From Rhipidocladum racemiflorum (lineage: Eukaryota; Streptophyta; Magnoliopsida; Poales; Poaceae), in contig CM070583.1 of NCBI GenBank assembly GCA_036346355.1, positions 4,774,001 through 4,838,000 of the forward strand: a DNA stretch of 64,000 bases, in the 5' to 3' direction. A model generated the notes under the pieces. It worked only from the letters and a program-made list of their open reading frames with translations, did not search any database and had not been told where the DNA came from. Positions 43,892 through 57,800 of the stretch are shown here, piece after piece. Within the stretch, counting starts at the first letter, position 1; each line of letters begins with the position of its first letter. A program made the translations under genes and the position numbers.

Positions 43892-46800
43892 ATCCCGATT
43901 TACAAATAGGACATGCATCTTGGTGATGATTTGAGTCTCTCCTTTCTGGTAAGATGGCTGAAAGTCTGATATTTATGGATATGTTGTGATCTTTGTTGTT
44001 CTTTTTGACCCAATGGGTGGTTTCTTTGTTAGAAATATTTTTAAATAGGGTTGACATACTCACTAGAAGCGCTATTGATTTCACCATTAGCTTAGTTGTC
44101 AAAATGGGGCTCAGGTGAGGAATTTATACCTTTTTAATTACATTTTTATTCTCAAAAGTTAGAATGTGGCTGTTCAACTGATTCGCGCTTGATCCTCTCA
44201 GAAGTAGGCAAAATTGATTCATTGTTCAGTGATATTGGCATTCATTCATTTAGTTTCATGTTTTCGTGGTTTTCTCATTGGATATTCAGAGCTAATGTGA
44301 TTACTATCTTCATAGGCTAGCTTGTGGGGATTTTGTTTCATAATTAGGATCGGATCTTTGCAGCTAACATGTTATGTGGTAAATTGAAGATTGCTGCTTA
44401 TGTTTGTTTCTCCAAAGTTGGATCAGGTACTTGCATTTGACTGTAAATAGACCCATACTTGTTCTTCCTACTTACCCATGTAATTACCACCTCTGCATGC
44501 CAAAGCAGTTGTGCTTTTTGTAAACACCACCTCTTCATGCCAAAATTACTACTAATTTGCAGTCTTATATCACCCTTTTTGTAAACACCACCTCTTCATG
44601 CCAAAATTCCTACTAATTTGCAGTCTTATATCACCCCTTTTCCTTCTTTAAGGAAAGCATGTGGAGTGGCAACCAGGATGGATGCTAATGCCCATGACGA
44701 CCACCCAAGTTTGTCATGTCTACAGTTTCCTCTGTGCTCTATTGCCCCCTTTGTAATCTTGTCCTTTTCCTTTATATAAATTGGATTAAAATGTAATTAT
44801 GTGCATCTTTTGACCTGCAAGGATCATTTGCAATTCCATTGATCATACACACCCTATGAAATTTTAAGGCTTTAGCATTTTATTGCGTGGTTCTACATTT
44901 AGATGAAAATTCCATGTAATGCCTCTTTTGATTTGCATGTTTGTGTCTTGCTCTCAATTTATTCAATTAATTGTCTGAGCAGTAGAAGATTTGGTGCTTT
45001 GCACATATATTTTCATCCAATGAAAAGATTTAACACATGGGCCTTTAGATTTTATCTTCCATACTTGGTTAGAGTAGCAAACTTGCAATGCTACTAATCA
45101 AAGAGTTTGCAACCTGAAGTGCAGACGCAAGTTCCAGTATTGTCTGGCTTAAAGAGAACACATGGTCATGTGCTTTAATTCTCATTTTACTGTTGTGTGA
45201 ACAGATGCACTCCATCAAGGAAGTGATAAACAAGATGAAAACCTCTACGAGTAGTACATGTTAATGTTCTCAAATGGAGGAATACTCCCATAATTTATGC
45301 ATAAGCTTGAAAAAGTTTCATTGGCTATGCCAGTTCTTTCATACACCATATATTATGGAATGTTTCCATCCATTTAAAGCCAGAAAATTCTTATTGGTGT
45401 TTTCGTTTCTTCACCTCATTTTGACATATACCCTTACAATGTATACCTAGAACTAAGGAAGCCCAGAGTTGCTGGATAAATTAACCCACCATTTGTTACT
45501 TTTTTTTACCGACAATCTTGATATTCTTATGTTTCAGTATCAATAGTCAAGTGTACACTTCTCTTTAATAGTCAAGGGATTAAATTTCATTTTTGGGGAA
45601 ATTATGCTCAGGGGGATGATCAACATGTCACAAGCCTTCCAGAAAGTATGTTTCATCATGCTGCTTGTATTGCAGCAATTTTGCCATTAGCTTTTTCTGG
45701 AATTTTATGTGATCTCAGCAGATTGAGATGGATCTGAATAATCCTCATTGCAAGGCTGAAAAATGTTTTTTTTTGTTCTTATATGTTTGAGACTTTGAGA
45801 TGACATGAGGGACAAGCTGGCAGCTTTGTTTGAATAATGCCTTTGAATACTTCATAGATTTTGTGAGCTTTGTATGGTGAAAAAATTTATTATGACTCGA
45901 AGGTAATAATCACTATGATGCATATGTCATAGTGTTGTAAACTTGGATTTGTTCTTTTGATCAAGTCAGGATGGAGTTGCCTTTAGAAGTTGCATGAATG
46001 CTTTAGAGAAGCTACCAGAAAAGTTGTTGAGTAAACAGGGGATTCTAAAACTCACTTGTCCGTAGTAAATTCACAACCTTAGCTACTTTGAAATTACCGA
46101 CTAGAGTATGATGTGCACCGTGTATACTATCCTTTTAAACTAGAGATTTTGCAGCTGTAGATGACTTTGCAGCAGTAACTAATATAATGACCTCTGCCCT
46201 TGTGTTAAGATGATTGTCAAATGTCAATGGTCTTGTGGGCTGTTTTATTCAGGCATGTAACTATGGAGAACTCAATTAAATTTCCTTGTTTTTGATGGTA
46301 TGAGGAACATGTAGGGGCAATCTATTTAAACTGTTGGTTTTAGGGTGTTTTACGAATAAAACTACGAGCAACTGTTTTTCTAAAAATGGCTCTGTTGTAA
46401 GCTTCAATTGTTTTTCATCCCTATATCTTATTAGTGCCTCTGCCTTTATCTGCGATCATGGATACCCTTCTGAAACCAAACCTGAACAGTCAACTGTTGA
46501 TATGCAGGACCTTGTATTCTTCTCATTTTAGTGAATGCTATGGCCATAATCGCATATTTGCACCCACTTATTCAGAGCTATCAAATACTGAATTCAAACA
46601 TCACATTCTTGGAATTAGACAAGGAAACAAATGTTGGACGAAAATTAGGTGTGGGGAGTATTGGCTCATTCTCTTTGCTATTCTACAAAATTCTGAAACC
46701 TCGTTACATTGTTGCTCTTTTCACTGAACAGCTGCTGCATGAAATGCTTCAAACATGCTGGCCAAGTGTGGAAAACGGTGTCCTAACTGCTAGCAGTTAA

Positions 46801-47636
46801 TCAGGTAAAGCTCAACCTCCAAGTCTGTGCACTTCTTCAATTAAGATAGTTGTTAAAGAATCACCTTAGGCAAGCTTAACTACAGTGTTGTTCTGCAGCA
46901 ATTCGAGATCTTGCACTGTCAATATAGTACTCTAGAACACCATCCAACTCCGTGCTGTGGCTGGCCTGTTTAGTTTTGTTTCCTTTTTTTCAGTTTACTA
47001 ATAGCTGATTCTTCTTCTGGTAAACTATAGCAGAAGTATCGTACTGATTACTGTATTGTATTGAGTGGCCTGATCTTATTTGCGGCTTAATAGATTCTTT
47101 CCTATATTGGGTGGCCATAATTCATTGGCACTCATCACTCAAAAGATTCACTTATGTAACAAGTAGTTCAAAATTTGAAGTTAACTGAACTATTTTTAGC
47201 AAATGATAAACATTTTTTTATGTTGAATAAGATGGTTGCTTGCTGATTTGACCATCATTGTTGGTTTATCATTTGTAATGTGTTGAATGGGTTGCAACTT
47301 ATAGTTCACTTCGAAAATTGTCAATAAAGGATATGATAGCATGCACTTTGCTGCCCTATATGTGTTCTTATCATTCGAGGAAAAGGGAAGTATGTTATAG
47401 TCTTGTTGTCGGATACTAGATATAAACCTAACATTGTTGGCAAAATAAGTCCTGTATGCATTTTCTCAATTGCAATGACACTGATCTATTTGATTTCATT
47501 TCTTTACAAGCTTATACATATATGTTTTGTTAGATTTGTGCGTAAGAAAAAATCAATGTTAAGTGTAATTTGGGATCACATTTGGTTATATATGTCACTC
47601 TCTTTTGAGACTCCGTTGCAACGCACGGGCTACTTA
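43892..47636. other. Helitron interior, AT-rich, no identified gene (unit 2)
   Basis: Counterpart of 14830-18573. It includes the 61 bp tandem duplication at 44515-44636 and the unrecognised 89-codon ORF at 46531-46800. Confidence 0.4.
44515..44636. repeat. 61 bp tandem duplication (unit 2)
   Basis: Counterpart of 15451-15572. Confidence 0.9.
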
Positions 47637-47640
47637 CTAG

Positions 47641-47972
47641 TTCCAAAAAAAAGCTGAGCGGTGATGGAAGCGAGGCGAGGGCGATTGGCTGCCGTTGCGA
47701 GATGGAGATGAAGATGCAAGAGGCGACGGGGGGAAAGAGAGACCGCCAGGGGAAAGGGGAAGCGGTGAGGATGAAGAAGAGAGATCCCAATGCAAAGGGG
47801 AGGAAGCGAGCGGCGGAAGAAAGGGCGGTCTGGGAGAGGAGGATGACGGAGGCGATGGATCCCAAGAACAACTGCGAGGAGGACAATAACACATTGGCCC
47901 GCGATGCTCATGTGTTCCGCGGTGGCTGGAACTTCCTATGGGCCGGCTTCTACGGTTCCTTCGATGACACCA
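47641..47972 (+). pseudogene. Stranded DUF6598 exon 1 (unit 2)
   Basis: Counterpart of 18578-18909; ATG at 47702; no downstream exons. Confidence 0.85.
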
Positions 47973-48322
47973 GTACTGTTTGGATGAGTGGTAATTTTTT
48001 TTGGGATTTAGTTTTGGGTCCTGCTGATATATCTTCTAGGGGTTACAAGTATTATGTAAGCTTCCTTGATGATTATTCTCATGTTGGCCATTCTACTATT
48101 GCTGGTTATTCTCGGTCCTTAAACTTCAAAAATATTTTATATGTTCCGACCATCAGCAAGCACCTTCTTTCAGTCCATAAGTTTGTCTCTGACAATGATG
48201 TATTCTTTGAATTTCATCCCAACTTCTTCTGTGTAAAGGATCGGCAATCGAAGAAAATCCTCCTACAAGGGCAGTCTAAGAACGGCCTCTACCCAGTAGC
48301 TGAAGCTCAACTTCCTCATTAG
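47702..48322 (+). CDS. Chimeric DUF6598 exon 1/copia ORF (unit 2)
   Basis: 206 codons, translation identical to 18639-19259. The whole neighbourhood is equally conserved, so identity reflects recent duplication. Probably not a functional gene. Confidence 0.35.
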   Translation: MEMKMQEATGGKRDRQGKGEAVRMKKRDPNAKGRKRAAEERAVWERRMTEAMDPKNNCEEDNNTLARDAHVFRGGWNFLWAGFYGSFDDTSTVWMSGNFFWDLVLGPADISSRGYKYYVSFLDDYSHVGHSTIAGYSRSLNFKNILYVPTISKHLLSVHKFVSDNDVFFEFHPNFFCVKDRQSKKILLQGQSKNGLYPVAEAQLPH

Positions 48323-50421
48323 TCCTTTTCTGTTGCCAAAGTTTCCAAGGAGCAATGGCATCATAGATTAGGACATCCGGTGTCAGCTATCACGTAAGCC
48401 ATTCTTTAGTCAAATAAATTAGGTTTTGAGTCAAATAAATTTGAGCATGTTTGTGATGCTTGTCAACAAGCAAAGATTCATTAGTTTCTTTATCATGCGT
48501 CAACACATGTCTCTACCTTTCCCCTTGAACTAGTTCACTCTGATGTGTGGGGTCCTGCTGACATATCTTTTGGAGGTTACAAGTATTATGTAAGCTTCTT
48601 TGATGATTATAGTAAATTCACTTAGATCTATCTCCTCAAACAAAAGTCTAATGTTGCAAATGCATTTGCTCAATTTTGTCATCATGTAGAATGTCTACTT
48701 GGTCACAAAAGTTGTGTAATGCAAACGGATTGGGGTGGCGAGTATCAAAGAATTCATAAATTCCTTAACAAGTTAGGAATAGTTCATCGAGTCTCATGTC
48801 CTCACACTCATCAGTAAAACGGAGCAGCTGAAAGGAAACACCGGCATATTGTGGAAACAGGCCTAGCTTTGTTAGCCCATTCCTCTTTACCAATTCGGTT
48901 TTGGGATGAAGCCTTTCTCGCTACTAATTATCTAATTAATCGACTGCCTAGTCGAGTCATTGACAATGACACCTCTCTTCATTGACTCCTGAAAGTCCCT
49001 CCTGATAACTCATTTCTTAGAGTATTTAGTTGTGCATATTGGCCCCTTCTTCGACCATATCGATAACATAAGATGGATTTTAGATCCTAGCAATGTGTGT
49101 TTTTGGGATAAAGTAACATGCACAAAGGTTACAAGTGTTTAGATAGATCATCTGGTCGAGTCTACATCTCAAGGGATGTGATTTTTGATAAAACAGTGTT
49201 CCCTTATGCTTCCTCCCATGAAGCTAGTCCTTTTGCTCCAACAAATACAGAGGTCCCATCTTCCCTACCTCTCGTTGTTCCTGTCCACTGATGCTCCATT
49301 GTTTGTAACTAAACCAACATTAGTAGATGACTCAATAGAGGATCACATACCTTCAGTTTTAGACTCTCTTAATGTGCCTGATAATTCTGTGCCCACTGAA
49401 GTTTCTTCTAGGTCACCATCACCGTCTAAACCTTCTTCGGCAAGAGAAGATACCAAGTCTTGTACTCGTCTTCAGATCAATATTGTTCAGCCGAAGCAAT
49501 GCACTGATGGCACTATTCGTTATCCAATTGTCAAACGGCGGCATATTGCATCTCTAGCTGAAACTGTCGTGCCTTCCTCTCATCAGTAGGCCTTGCAATA
49601 TCCTCACTGGAAGGTAGCCATGGATAATGAATATGCAGCACTAATAAAGAATAGAACATGGCATCTTGTACCTTTTAAATCTGGGTGTAATCTCATTGAT
49701 TCAAAGTGGGTCTTCAAAGTCAAACAAAGAGCTGATGGTACAGTGGAAAGGTACAAAGCCAGGTTGGTTGCCAAAGGTTTCAATCAACATGGCATTGATT
49801 ATATTGACACTTTTCAGCTCTGTTGTAAAACCCACTACAATACGACTAATTCTGTACTTGGCCGTTTCTCTGCGTTGGAGTCTGAGACAAATCGATGTGC
49901 AAAATTCTTTTCTGCATGGCATTCTCCAAGACGAAGTTTATATGAAGCAACCACTGGGATATAAGAGCAAGAAACATCCATAGCACATATGCAGACTTGA
50001 CAAGGCATTGTATGGGTTGAAACAAGCTCCAAGAGCGTGGTATTCACGGTTAAGCTCAAAACTCTATGACCTTGGCTTTGTTTCTTCCAAAATAGACACC
50101 TCTCTATTTATACTTAACAACAATAGAGTTGTTGTTTATGTGCTAGTATATGTAGATGACATCATTATTGCTAGTTCATCTCCTCATGCCACATAAATGC
50201 TTATTCAACAGCTAAATAGAGACTTTGCTATCAAAGATCTTGGGCAATTAAGTTATTTTCTGGGTATTGAGGCAGAGTTTGGAAGAAGTGGTGTTCTTCT
50301 TACTCAAAGGAAGTATATTCAAGATGTCTTACAAAAGGCTGGTATGCGACATTGTAAGCCTATTTCTACACCAATGAGTTCAGCAGACATCGTCGAAAGA
50401 TCAGGGGAAGTCACTGAATGA
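48017..50421 (+). pseudogene. Ale-type copia pol remnant (unit 2)
   Basis: Counterpart of 18954-21358 with the same stops and the same missing RNase H. A few clustered differences (for example near 49850, 50048 and 50338). Confidence 0.88.
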
Positions 50422-50653
50422 GGCTTAAGTTTTCCTCTATAGGAGAATTGTGGGAGCACTATAGAACCTTACTCTAGATCAATCCTCTCCACTCGAGGTC
50501 CCTCTCTCTCTGGTGGTTTCGAGCTCAAGGGGCAAAAGGAGGTCAAGCCTCAAGGTGTGGAGCAGCTTCATTAAGTCCTAGACAAGCTCCAAGGTTGGTG
50601 GAATCAAACCCTAGATCAATCTATTTAGTTTGGAGCTCTAAACCCTAGTTCTT

Positions 50654-50690
<37 letters not shown>

Positions 50691-53338
50691 AATCTTTAAG
50701 TTTAACCCTAGAAAAGCTAGTTAGTGAGGCCAATCTTTGGTTGACTAAGTTGCTAGACCTAGGGTAAACCCAAAAGAATTACTTAGCACGAAAGAATCGA
50801 TTTGAAAACCCTAATTAACCCTTTTGTCGGATTTATTCGCTTAAAGGTTATTTTTGTGGGTTTTGGAGTTTCCTTTGGAAACCCTAGCTCCAAAATTCAA
50901 GAAAATGATTCTAGAATATATTCGATGCTGCTAGAGTTTGATTCCCGCAAAGAGAATCAAGTTTGGATTTGATTCGGGGCAAAAATTGAAATCTGGTAGA
51001 AATTAGGGTTTTGTGTGCAAAAGGTGGAAATTAGGTTAAACAAACCTGAAACTTGGTGAAACCCACGTGAATGGGTCCCTAGCGTTGCTAGGAACCTAGC
51101 CATGCCGTCGTTTCGAAGTTTTGACTTCATTTGCGCAAAAACCTAAATTCACAAACCTTAAATTCACTGGAAGGCTGGCACTACCGACGTTATAAGCCCA
51201 GAATTGCTGCTCGAGCGGTAGTACCCTGAATACAATGCCGGTAGCTATTTTCCAGAGAGCACCCTTTGGCTTCCGGCACTACCGCACCTAGAGGTCAGTA
51301 CTACCGGATAAGGCAGCACTACTAGGCATCTTATGCCGGTACTACCGTGCTCAGGGTTGGGTCTAGGTTTCTTTTTGTCTAGTTTTCCCTCGCTTTCTAA
51401 ATTTGTTTTGTTTTTATATTTGTATCTCATTTGCCATGTTTGATTCGTTCTTATTTGTTCTCTTTGCCATTTCTTTTGCCGAGTGATCGTGTAGACATTG
51501 ATGTGTCAGAACCCGCCGACAAGGATCCCGACTACGTCCTTGAGAACACGTTCGACGAAGAGCAAACAAGCAAGCACCCCCTTTATCATATTGATCCTAT
51601 AATTACAAAATCTATTTTGATTTATCAAATTACTATGCATGTGTGTATTTTCAATAAATTTGCTATGTTACGGGAAATTGGTAATTGTAACCATGATTAA
51701 CGGTTTCCTTGATAATTTGGACAAGTGAACCTTGTTGAACCCTAGGTTAGGGTTAGACATTATGTTAAATGTCGAATGGAATATATATAAATAGTACTTG
51801 CATATGCTTAGTCCAGCAGTAGAACGGAATGGTTTGATCGGTGGTACAAATCAATCAAAATCTCTTTGGATATAAACCGGGTTTTGGAATGGTGGTTTTG
51901 GTTGAAATGGTTATTTTGGTACAAATGGAAAGTAAAAGGAAAAGTGTGTTTTGGACTAGACGGACGAGTGGAGGTCTCGTCTTAGTCACCCTAAGGACAG
52001 AACTTAATGTTATCAATTGAGTCGCAACGTGCAACCACATGTGATAGTTTGTGATAGCCTTAACCTAGTACAAAAGTTGGAGTTTAACCTTGCATTCTGG
52101 TAGGCTGAAGTAGTATGGACACTTTGGGTAAACGGTGTTGTTCTAGGTACTCCCTTGTCGAGGTGTTGGGGTCGGAGTATTCCAGTACAACGGTGTATGC
52201 CTTTCTATGGAGTAAAGGACACAATGGGGTGAAAATCATCGCCAGAATTATGTGTGAGTGAGATCGGAAGAGCGTGATGGGGTGTGAACCATCGTGAGTA
52301 CTGTGTGTACGGGTTGTACTTCCACCCGATCTGGGAGAGGGCGATAGTGTGTGAACCATCGCGAGTACTGTGTGTATGGGCTGTACTCCCACTCATAGCA
52401 AGGGACGCACATCACCAGAGCTGATGTAAGGTTAAACACTAGCAAGTGGAAAGGTTTCGTCACAGTCTAGCTAAACGAATATGATGAGTATCGCATGGTA
52501 CAGTTGATATGATGGCTAGAATGTGTCATGTGGGTAAAGTATGCAATCTCTACAAAGGATAAATCTAATCGATTAGCCGTGCTCACGGTCAAGAGCAACT
52601 TGAAAAATATCGTCAAGTATAGACTTTTGGTTTTGGTTTTTCGAAAATGGTTTTGGGTTAATGGTCAGGTTTTGGGGAAAAATGGGTTGGTGGAATGAAT
52701 GGTTTGGCGAGTTGGAAATGGTCTGGTGGTTCGATATGAGGAAATGTTATGTGAAGGGTTTGATTATTGGTATGGCAAATGGATTGGAAATTGGAAATGG
52801 TGGATTGGCTCATCGGTATGGTAAATTGATGAGTTGACCTGATGGATGGTATATGGATTGTAGATTATATGAATTACTTATTGCAAGTACTTTCTTTACC
52901 AATTGCTCTTGTAAATTTCGAAATGCTTTGAATCTATTATTCTATTGCAAATAAATCTGGCTTTATGCAAATCAAAACTAGTGTAGCAACCTGTTTCATT
53001 GTCATAACCTACATTTTATTGTACTTGCATACACTAAAGTCTTGCGAGTACTTACTTGTACTCACTGTTTACTCTAAATTGAAAATGTGAGTAGCAGAAG
53101 GCGTAGGAGAAGATGAAGGTGACCCTGATGATGAGTTCTACGAACCGGGTCCCGATGACGCGTTTGACAGCTAGCTGGATCTTCACACCAGTTAGTTGCC
53201 TTTGGGTTGCATGGCACCCCGCGGCCACCGCTGTATTTGTTGTTTAGTTCCGCTACTTTTGGATTTCTTTTAGTCGTATTTGGCCGGTTGGCCTAGATTG
53301 TAAAGTTTAAATTAGTTGTAATAGTTATATTCCTTCCT
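50422..53338. other. LTR-element-like non-coding DNA (unit 2)
   Basis: Counterpart of 21359-24268: (CT)n 50658-50688, ACTACCG cluster ~51178-51350, tandem repeat ~52265-52405. No gene. Confidence 0.4.
50658..50688. repeat. (CT)n microsatellite (unit 2)
   Basis: A few bases longer than at 21593-21621. Confidence 0.95.
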
Positions 53339-53482
53339 GAGAGGTGCTTCTATGCTTTTCCGTCCTAATACAAGTTGCACAAATCTTGAAGCAAACGAAG
53401 GGGTAAGTAATCCTCATCGTCCCTTCATTCAGGCTTTAATATTTGTACAACTTTAAAAAAGAAGAGCATAGAAGCACCTCTC
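53339..53482. mobile_element. 144 bp MITE with 17 bp TIRs (unit 2)
   Basis: Counterpart of 24274-24417, same TTCCT flanks. Confidence 0.85.
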
Positions 53483-53487
53483 TTCCT

Positions 53488-54663
53488 TTTAATATATGTT
53501 CTTTACAATTGTAGATGTGAAGTGATGCGTCTCATCTGAGAAAATATGTGATGCTAGGCCACTGATCCAGGGAACTAGCACCGAACACATATCTGCGGGA
53601 AGCTCGGATTGGTATCAACCAGTTGGCACGTGAGCATATGAAATGTGTGAAGGGCCGACTGATTGACCTCAATCCGGGTATTGTTTTGGATAAATTATTG
53701 GATGTCATACAGGTTATGTTATTTCCCAGTTCGCCGCAACAATAATGACTCGAACCACTGTTCTAAGGCCGGAGTCCCCATAGGAACCGAAGGGGCAGTG
53801 CGGATTTTGGAGCGACAACATCGGCGCGCATGTGCGAACGGAGTAGGCAGTGTAGCGACTAGCTAGTGGGTACATGGGGACGACAGCGCGGAGCGGGGAA
53901 CAGTGGCACGATCGAACACAAAGCACGACGGGGAAGCGGCGCGACAGAGACGCAGCACTACGGCGACGCGGATGAAAGATGGCGATGAAGCGGATGCTCA
54001 TTGGCAGCAGCGGACGACGACGAGGGAGCTCGAAGGTCGACAATGGTGATAGGGCGTGGAAAATAAATCCGCTGAAGTATTTTGTTTGGCTATGGGTGGC
54101 GAACCTCGGGAATCGCGAGGAGAGGCGGCAATCTTTAAATAGGGGCGACGCCGAGGCTCTGGACCGGATACGCGTGGTGGTTGCGCGATTTGCGGTGACC
54201 ATTGCGGAGGCGGCGGCGATGTGAGTTCATCTCGAAGGACGACGGCAGCGGCGGTGGTCGACAGGTGGGGCCAGGCGGTTAGCGAGTGCGGCGCTGGCCG
54301 GCCGATTGCGCGGCTGGCCGGAAGGCGAAGTGGGTCGGACTGAAATGGGCCAAGCGAGGCGGGAAGGAACGATGGGCCATGGGAAATACCGCCCACATGG
54401 AAAAATATGATTTATTTCATTTTTCTCTTTTTAGAAAATTCCAAAAATTGCGAAAAGGCCAAAATAAATAGCAAATAGATTAGGAAAAACTCCAGAAAAT
54501 TCTCAAAAATATTTTAAAACTTTAAGAACCCAAATAAATTATTTTGAACATATTTCAACTTTTAGATGTTGATTTAATTGATTTAATAGCACTAAACGAA
54601 AATTTTAAGTTCAGCAAAATTTTTGAAAATAAAGAAAATGTAAAATAGCTCAATCTTTGGAAT
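53488..54663. other. GC-rich then AT-rich DNA, probable LTR remnant (unit 2)
   Basis: Counterpart of 24423-25597 with several indels in the GC-rich part (~54020-54300), which argues against a protein-coding role. Confidence 0.4.
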
Positions 54664-54819
54664 GTTACTCAGCCTGTTAGGCGGCCCGGCCCGAGAAGCC
54701 GAGTTTGGTAGTACTCGTTATTTCATTAAACCTAGAGCAAATATTCCCTAGAACTAGGTTAAAAGAAAAGGCTGAGCGGTGACGGCGGCGAGGCGAGGGC
54801 GATTGGCTGCTGTTGCGAG
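54664..54819 (+). promoter_or_regulatory. DUF6598 upstream region and leader (gene 2)
   Basis: Counterpart of 25598-25753, uninterrupted. Just before the ATG it reads gaggcgagggcgattggctgctgttgcgag, closer to the stranded exon 1 copies than gene 1 is. Confidence 0.6.
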
Positions 54820-57800
54820 ATGGAGATGGAGATGGAGATGCAGGAGGCGGCGGGGCGGAAGAGAGACCGCAAGGGGGAAGGGGAAGTGGCGAGGAGGAAG
54901 AAGAGAGATTCCGATGCAGAGGGGCGGAAGCGGGCGGCGGAAGAAAAGGCGGCCTGGGAGAGGAGGATGGCGGAGGCGATGGATCCCAAGAACTACTGCG
55001 AGGAGGACGATGACACATTGGCCCGCGACGCTCGTGTGTTCCGCGACGGCTGGAACTTCCTATGGGGCGGCTTCTACGGTTCCTTCGATGACACCAGTAA
55101 GTTTTTTTTTTGTACAGTAACGCTAATTAGGGTTTGCTGATGATTTATCCTTTTTTTTTTGTCCTTATTTCGATTATTCATATAGTTGCTAGTTCCCTTC
55201 ATGTTCCCCATCAAATAAGTGATTACGCTGTGTTTTTGGTTGATTGTTCTACTCTGATTTTGGTTAGATCATGTAGGATCAGAATTCTATTGACAAGAAT
55301 AGGCACTAATCCTAAATGCATTTCATCTAATTTCCCTTTTAACTCAGTTGTAAATTGTAATCGCCTTGCTTACATTACATGCAGCACCTATTGGTCCCAT
55401 GCGTTTCACGGATGGGCCTTTGCCACAGCACGCGTGCACCAACCCTGCTCTGCAGATCTTCTCCATCAAAGTTGCAGGAATAAGACGGGGCTTACGGTGG
55501 CCGCTGGATGTTTTTGGTATGATAGCCAGACGTGACACGATTGATCACAATCGCAATATTTTGTTCAACCGCACTAGGGATAACTGCCAAACCCTCACCA
55601 AAAAGGTTGGTGCATAGTATTTCTTACCATTCGTTATCTTATTTGTTTTTTTCTTGTTGTGCTACCTAATGCAATTTTTCTACCAGTTCTTCTGTTTACC
55701 GACGTGGCCTTGTTATTATTAGCAAATTCACACCATTTTTATAAAATTTACTACATGTGGTTTCAGCTGGCTGCATATGAGCTCACATTTACCACCCACT
55801 ATCTAAATCTCAGGTGGTAAAATATGCTTGGTGTGCTAAATTTTCAAAGTACAGATGGCAAAAAAACAACTTTTAATGCCCAAGTGGGGATCTGTAAAAA
55901 CAAAAGGTATAGGCAGTACTGATGCAATTTTTCTCTAATGTAGCCAGTGACTGCAAATTAAGACTTGTAGCAAAAAATAGCCTGTTCCTAACCAAAAGCA
56001 AGATATGACTGAATTAGAACAATTTAAAAGCAGAAAGGAAGGGAAATCATTCTCTTTTTTTTTTTTTGGGGGGTGGGGGGTTGGGGGTGCCATGTGAGGT
56101 TGGCATGGGCGGTAATAAAGATGAAAAATACATATTCTTGAGCCAAGGCTCTGTTAATGTTGTTGGCATCAAGTCACTCCAGCTATAGTACTAATTCATT
56201 TTGATGCTAGCATATAGGCTTGCAAAACTCATCGTACAAATGGCATGCATATAATAGGTGCTTTTAGACAAAGCGTGACTATCCTGCTCGCAACTAGGAT
56301 TGAGCATGATAAGAAAAGGCTAGCAGTAGCTATTGCCTGTTAGTCATGGAAATATGTCAAACAACGAATCAAAAGCATATTAAAGTTAGAGAAGTTCAAT
56401 ACCAAAAGAACATGATGCATATGTTTGGTTTATGAAAATTCAATGAACACTTCTAAGTTTTCAATGGTTATGTTAGCACATAATGCCCGGTTTTGCTGCT
56501 ATGCATGTATCAGCGCAGAAATGACATGCCACATAAGCATGTAAGGCAGTTGATCTTATTTCCTATGTTGAAAATTGGTGCCTCCATTATCTGGGTTTAA
56601 GCCAACTTAGTTTGAATTTGAGCATAACCTCAATGCTTTTCAGGTGTCAACTTATTTGTTGTTTACTCTTTCGGTAGCGTACCACGAAAAGAGTGATGAA
56701 GTGCTGAGGTAGTGGCTCATATATGCACCAAGCTTTGTCATAGGTGGACCTCTCGAGTCCATTGTGTCCCTCAAATCTGTTTTGAGACTGTACTGTTCTA
56801 ATTTTGTGTACATGATAGATTGTGTCATTTTTTTTTCCTGAAAGTTGGCTTCAAAATTTCTTATGATGGTTTGCAAGGCATTGGCAAACAGATGTTTTAA
56901 ATACGACACACTTTAATGTGTTTTTGAGTATATGCACACCTCAACATATGTTTTTTTTTTTTCTGGTACTAATGCATTAAGTTAATATTTTCCTCCCATC
57001 ATTTGTTTTGATGCACCTCACATCATTTATGCTATGTACATTGCATTCAATTTATGGTTTTGTAATGTATTGTTTTGATTGTGCTGCTTAATCTCAATGT
57101 TTACTAATAAAACTATAATATTGTGAAAGTAGTTTTAACGACAAATCTAGTGAAATAATTTTCATATAGACAATCTAGATAGTTTTAAACCTACTGGAGG
57201 TCAAACTTTAGAAAGTTTGATGGCATAGATTCTAAGTCTTCATGTCAAAATGAACGGAGGTAGTACCTTTCCTGCGTTTGCTACTGCATGAACTTCTGAT
57301 TTGAGTAATGTATTGTGGGTTTTGCTAATGCACAGTTGCCTGAAAATTGCTTAAGTTTCAGTCGATTTTCTCAAATTTGGCTGGCTTGTGGAGATGCATG
57401 CTTGAGGTTACTATCATTTTCCCTGACCAGCGACGGCGGTGAACCGTAGGCTGTGAGTTAGGGTACCGGTGCCCTTGGGCTTAGATGGAGGCAAGGGTAG
57501 CGCCATACCGGCTGTGGGTGGCGGTGGTGGCGGTACGTCGAGGCGGCAGCAGCGGCGCCGAATGTGGGCGAGGAAGAGGGCAGTGCGCGGTGAAGGTTGG
57601 CTGGGGTGACAAGATCGAAGTGGTTAGGAGGTGGTGGGAGGCAGTGGCGGGGCATCTCGCCGGAGATGATGAAGACGTAGCAGCGGCGGTGGCTGTGGAG
57701 GTGAGGCGGAGGAGGAGGATGGCGGGGCTCGCCGGCGCCCGTGGCGTTGCCGGAGAGACGGCGGGAGGCGCCGGCGCGGGGTTGGGGTGGTGCGTATCGA

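Larger units (their letters stand above)
41018..47640. mobile_element. Helitron in a DUF6598 promoter (unit 2), with solo LTR
   Basis: Same ends (TCTAAACTAATAAAA; CTAG at 47637-47640) and same A/T insertion point as 5334-18577. The empty site in gene 2 is at 54743/54744. The copia element is reduced to one LTR. Confidence 0.82.
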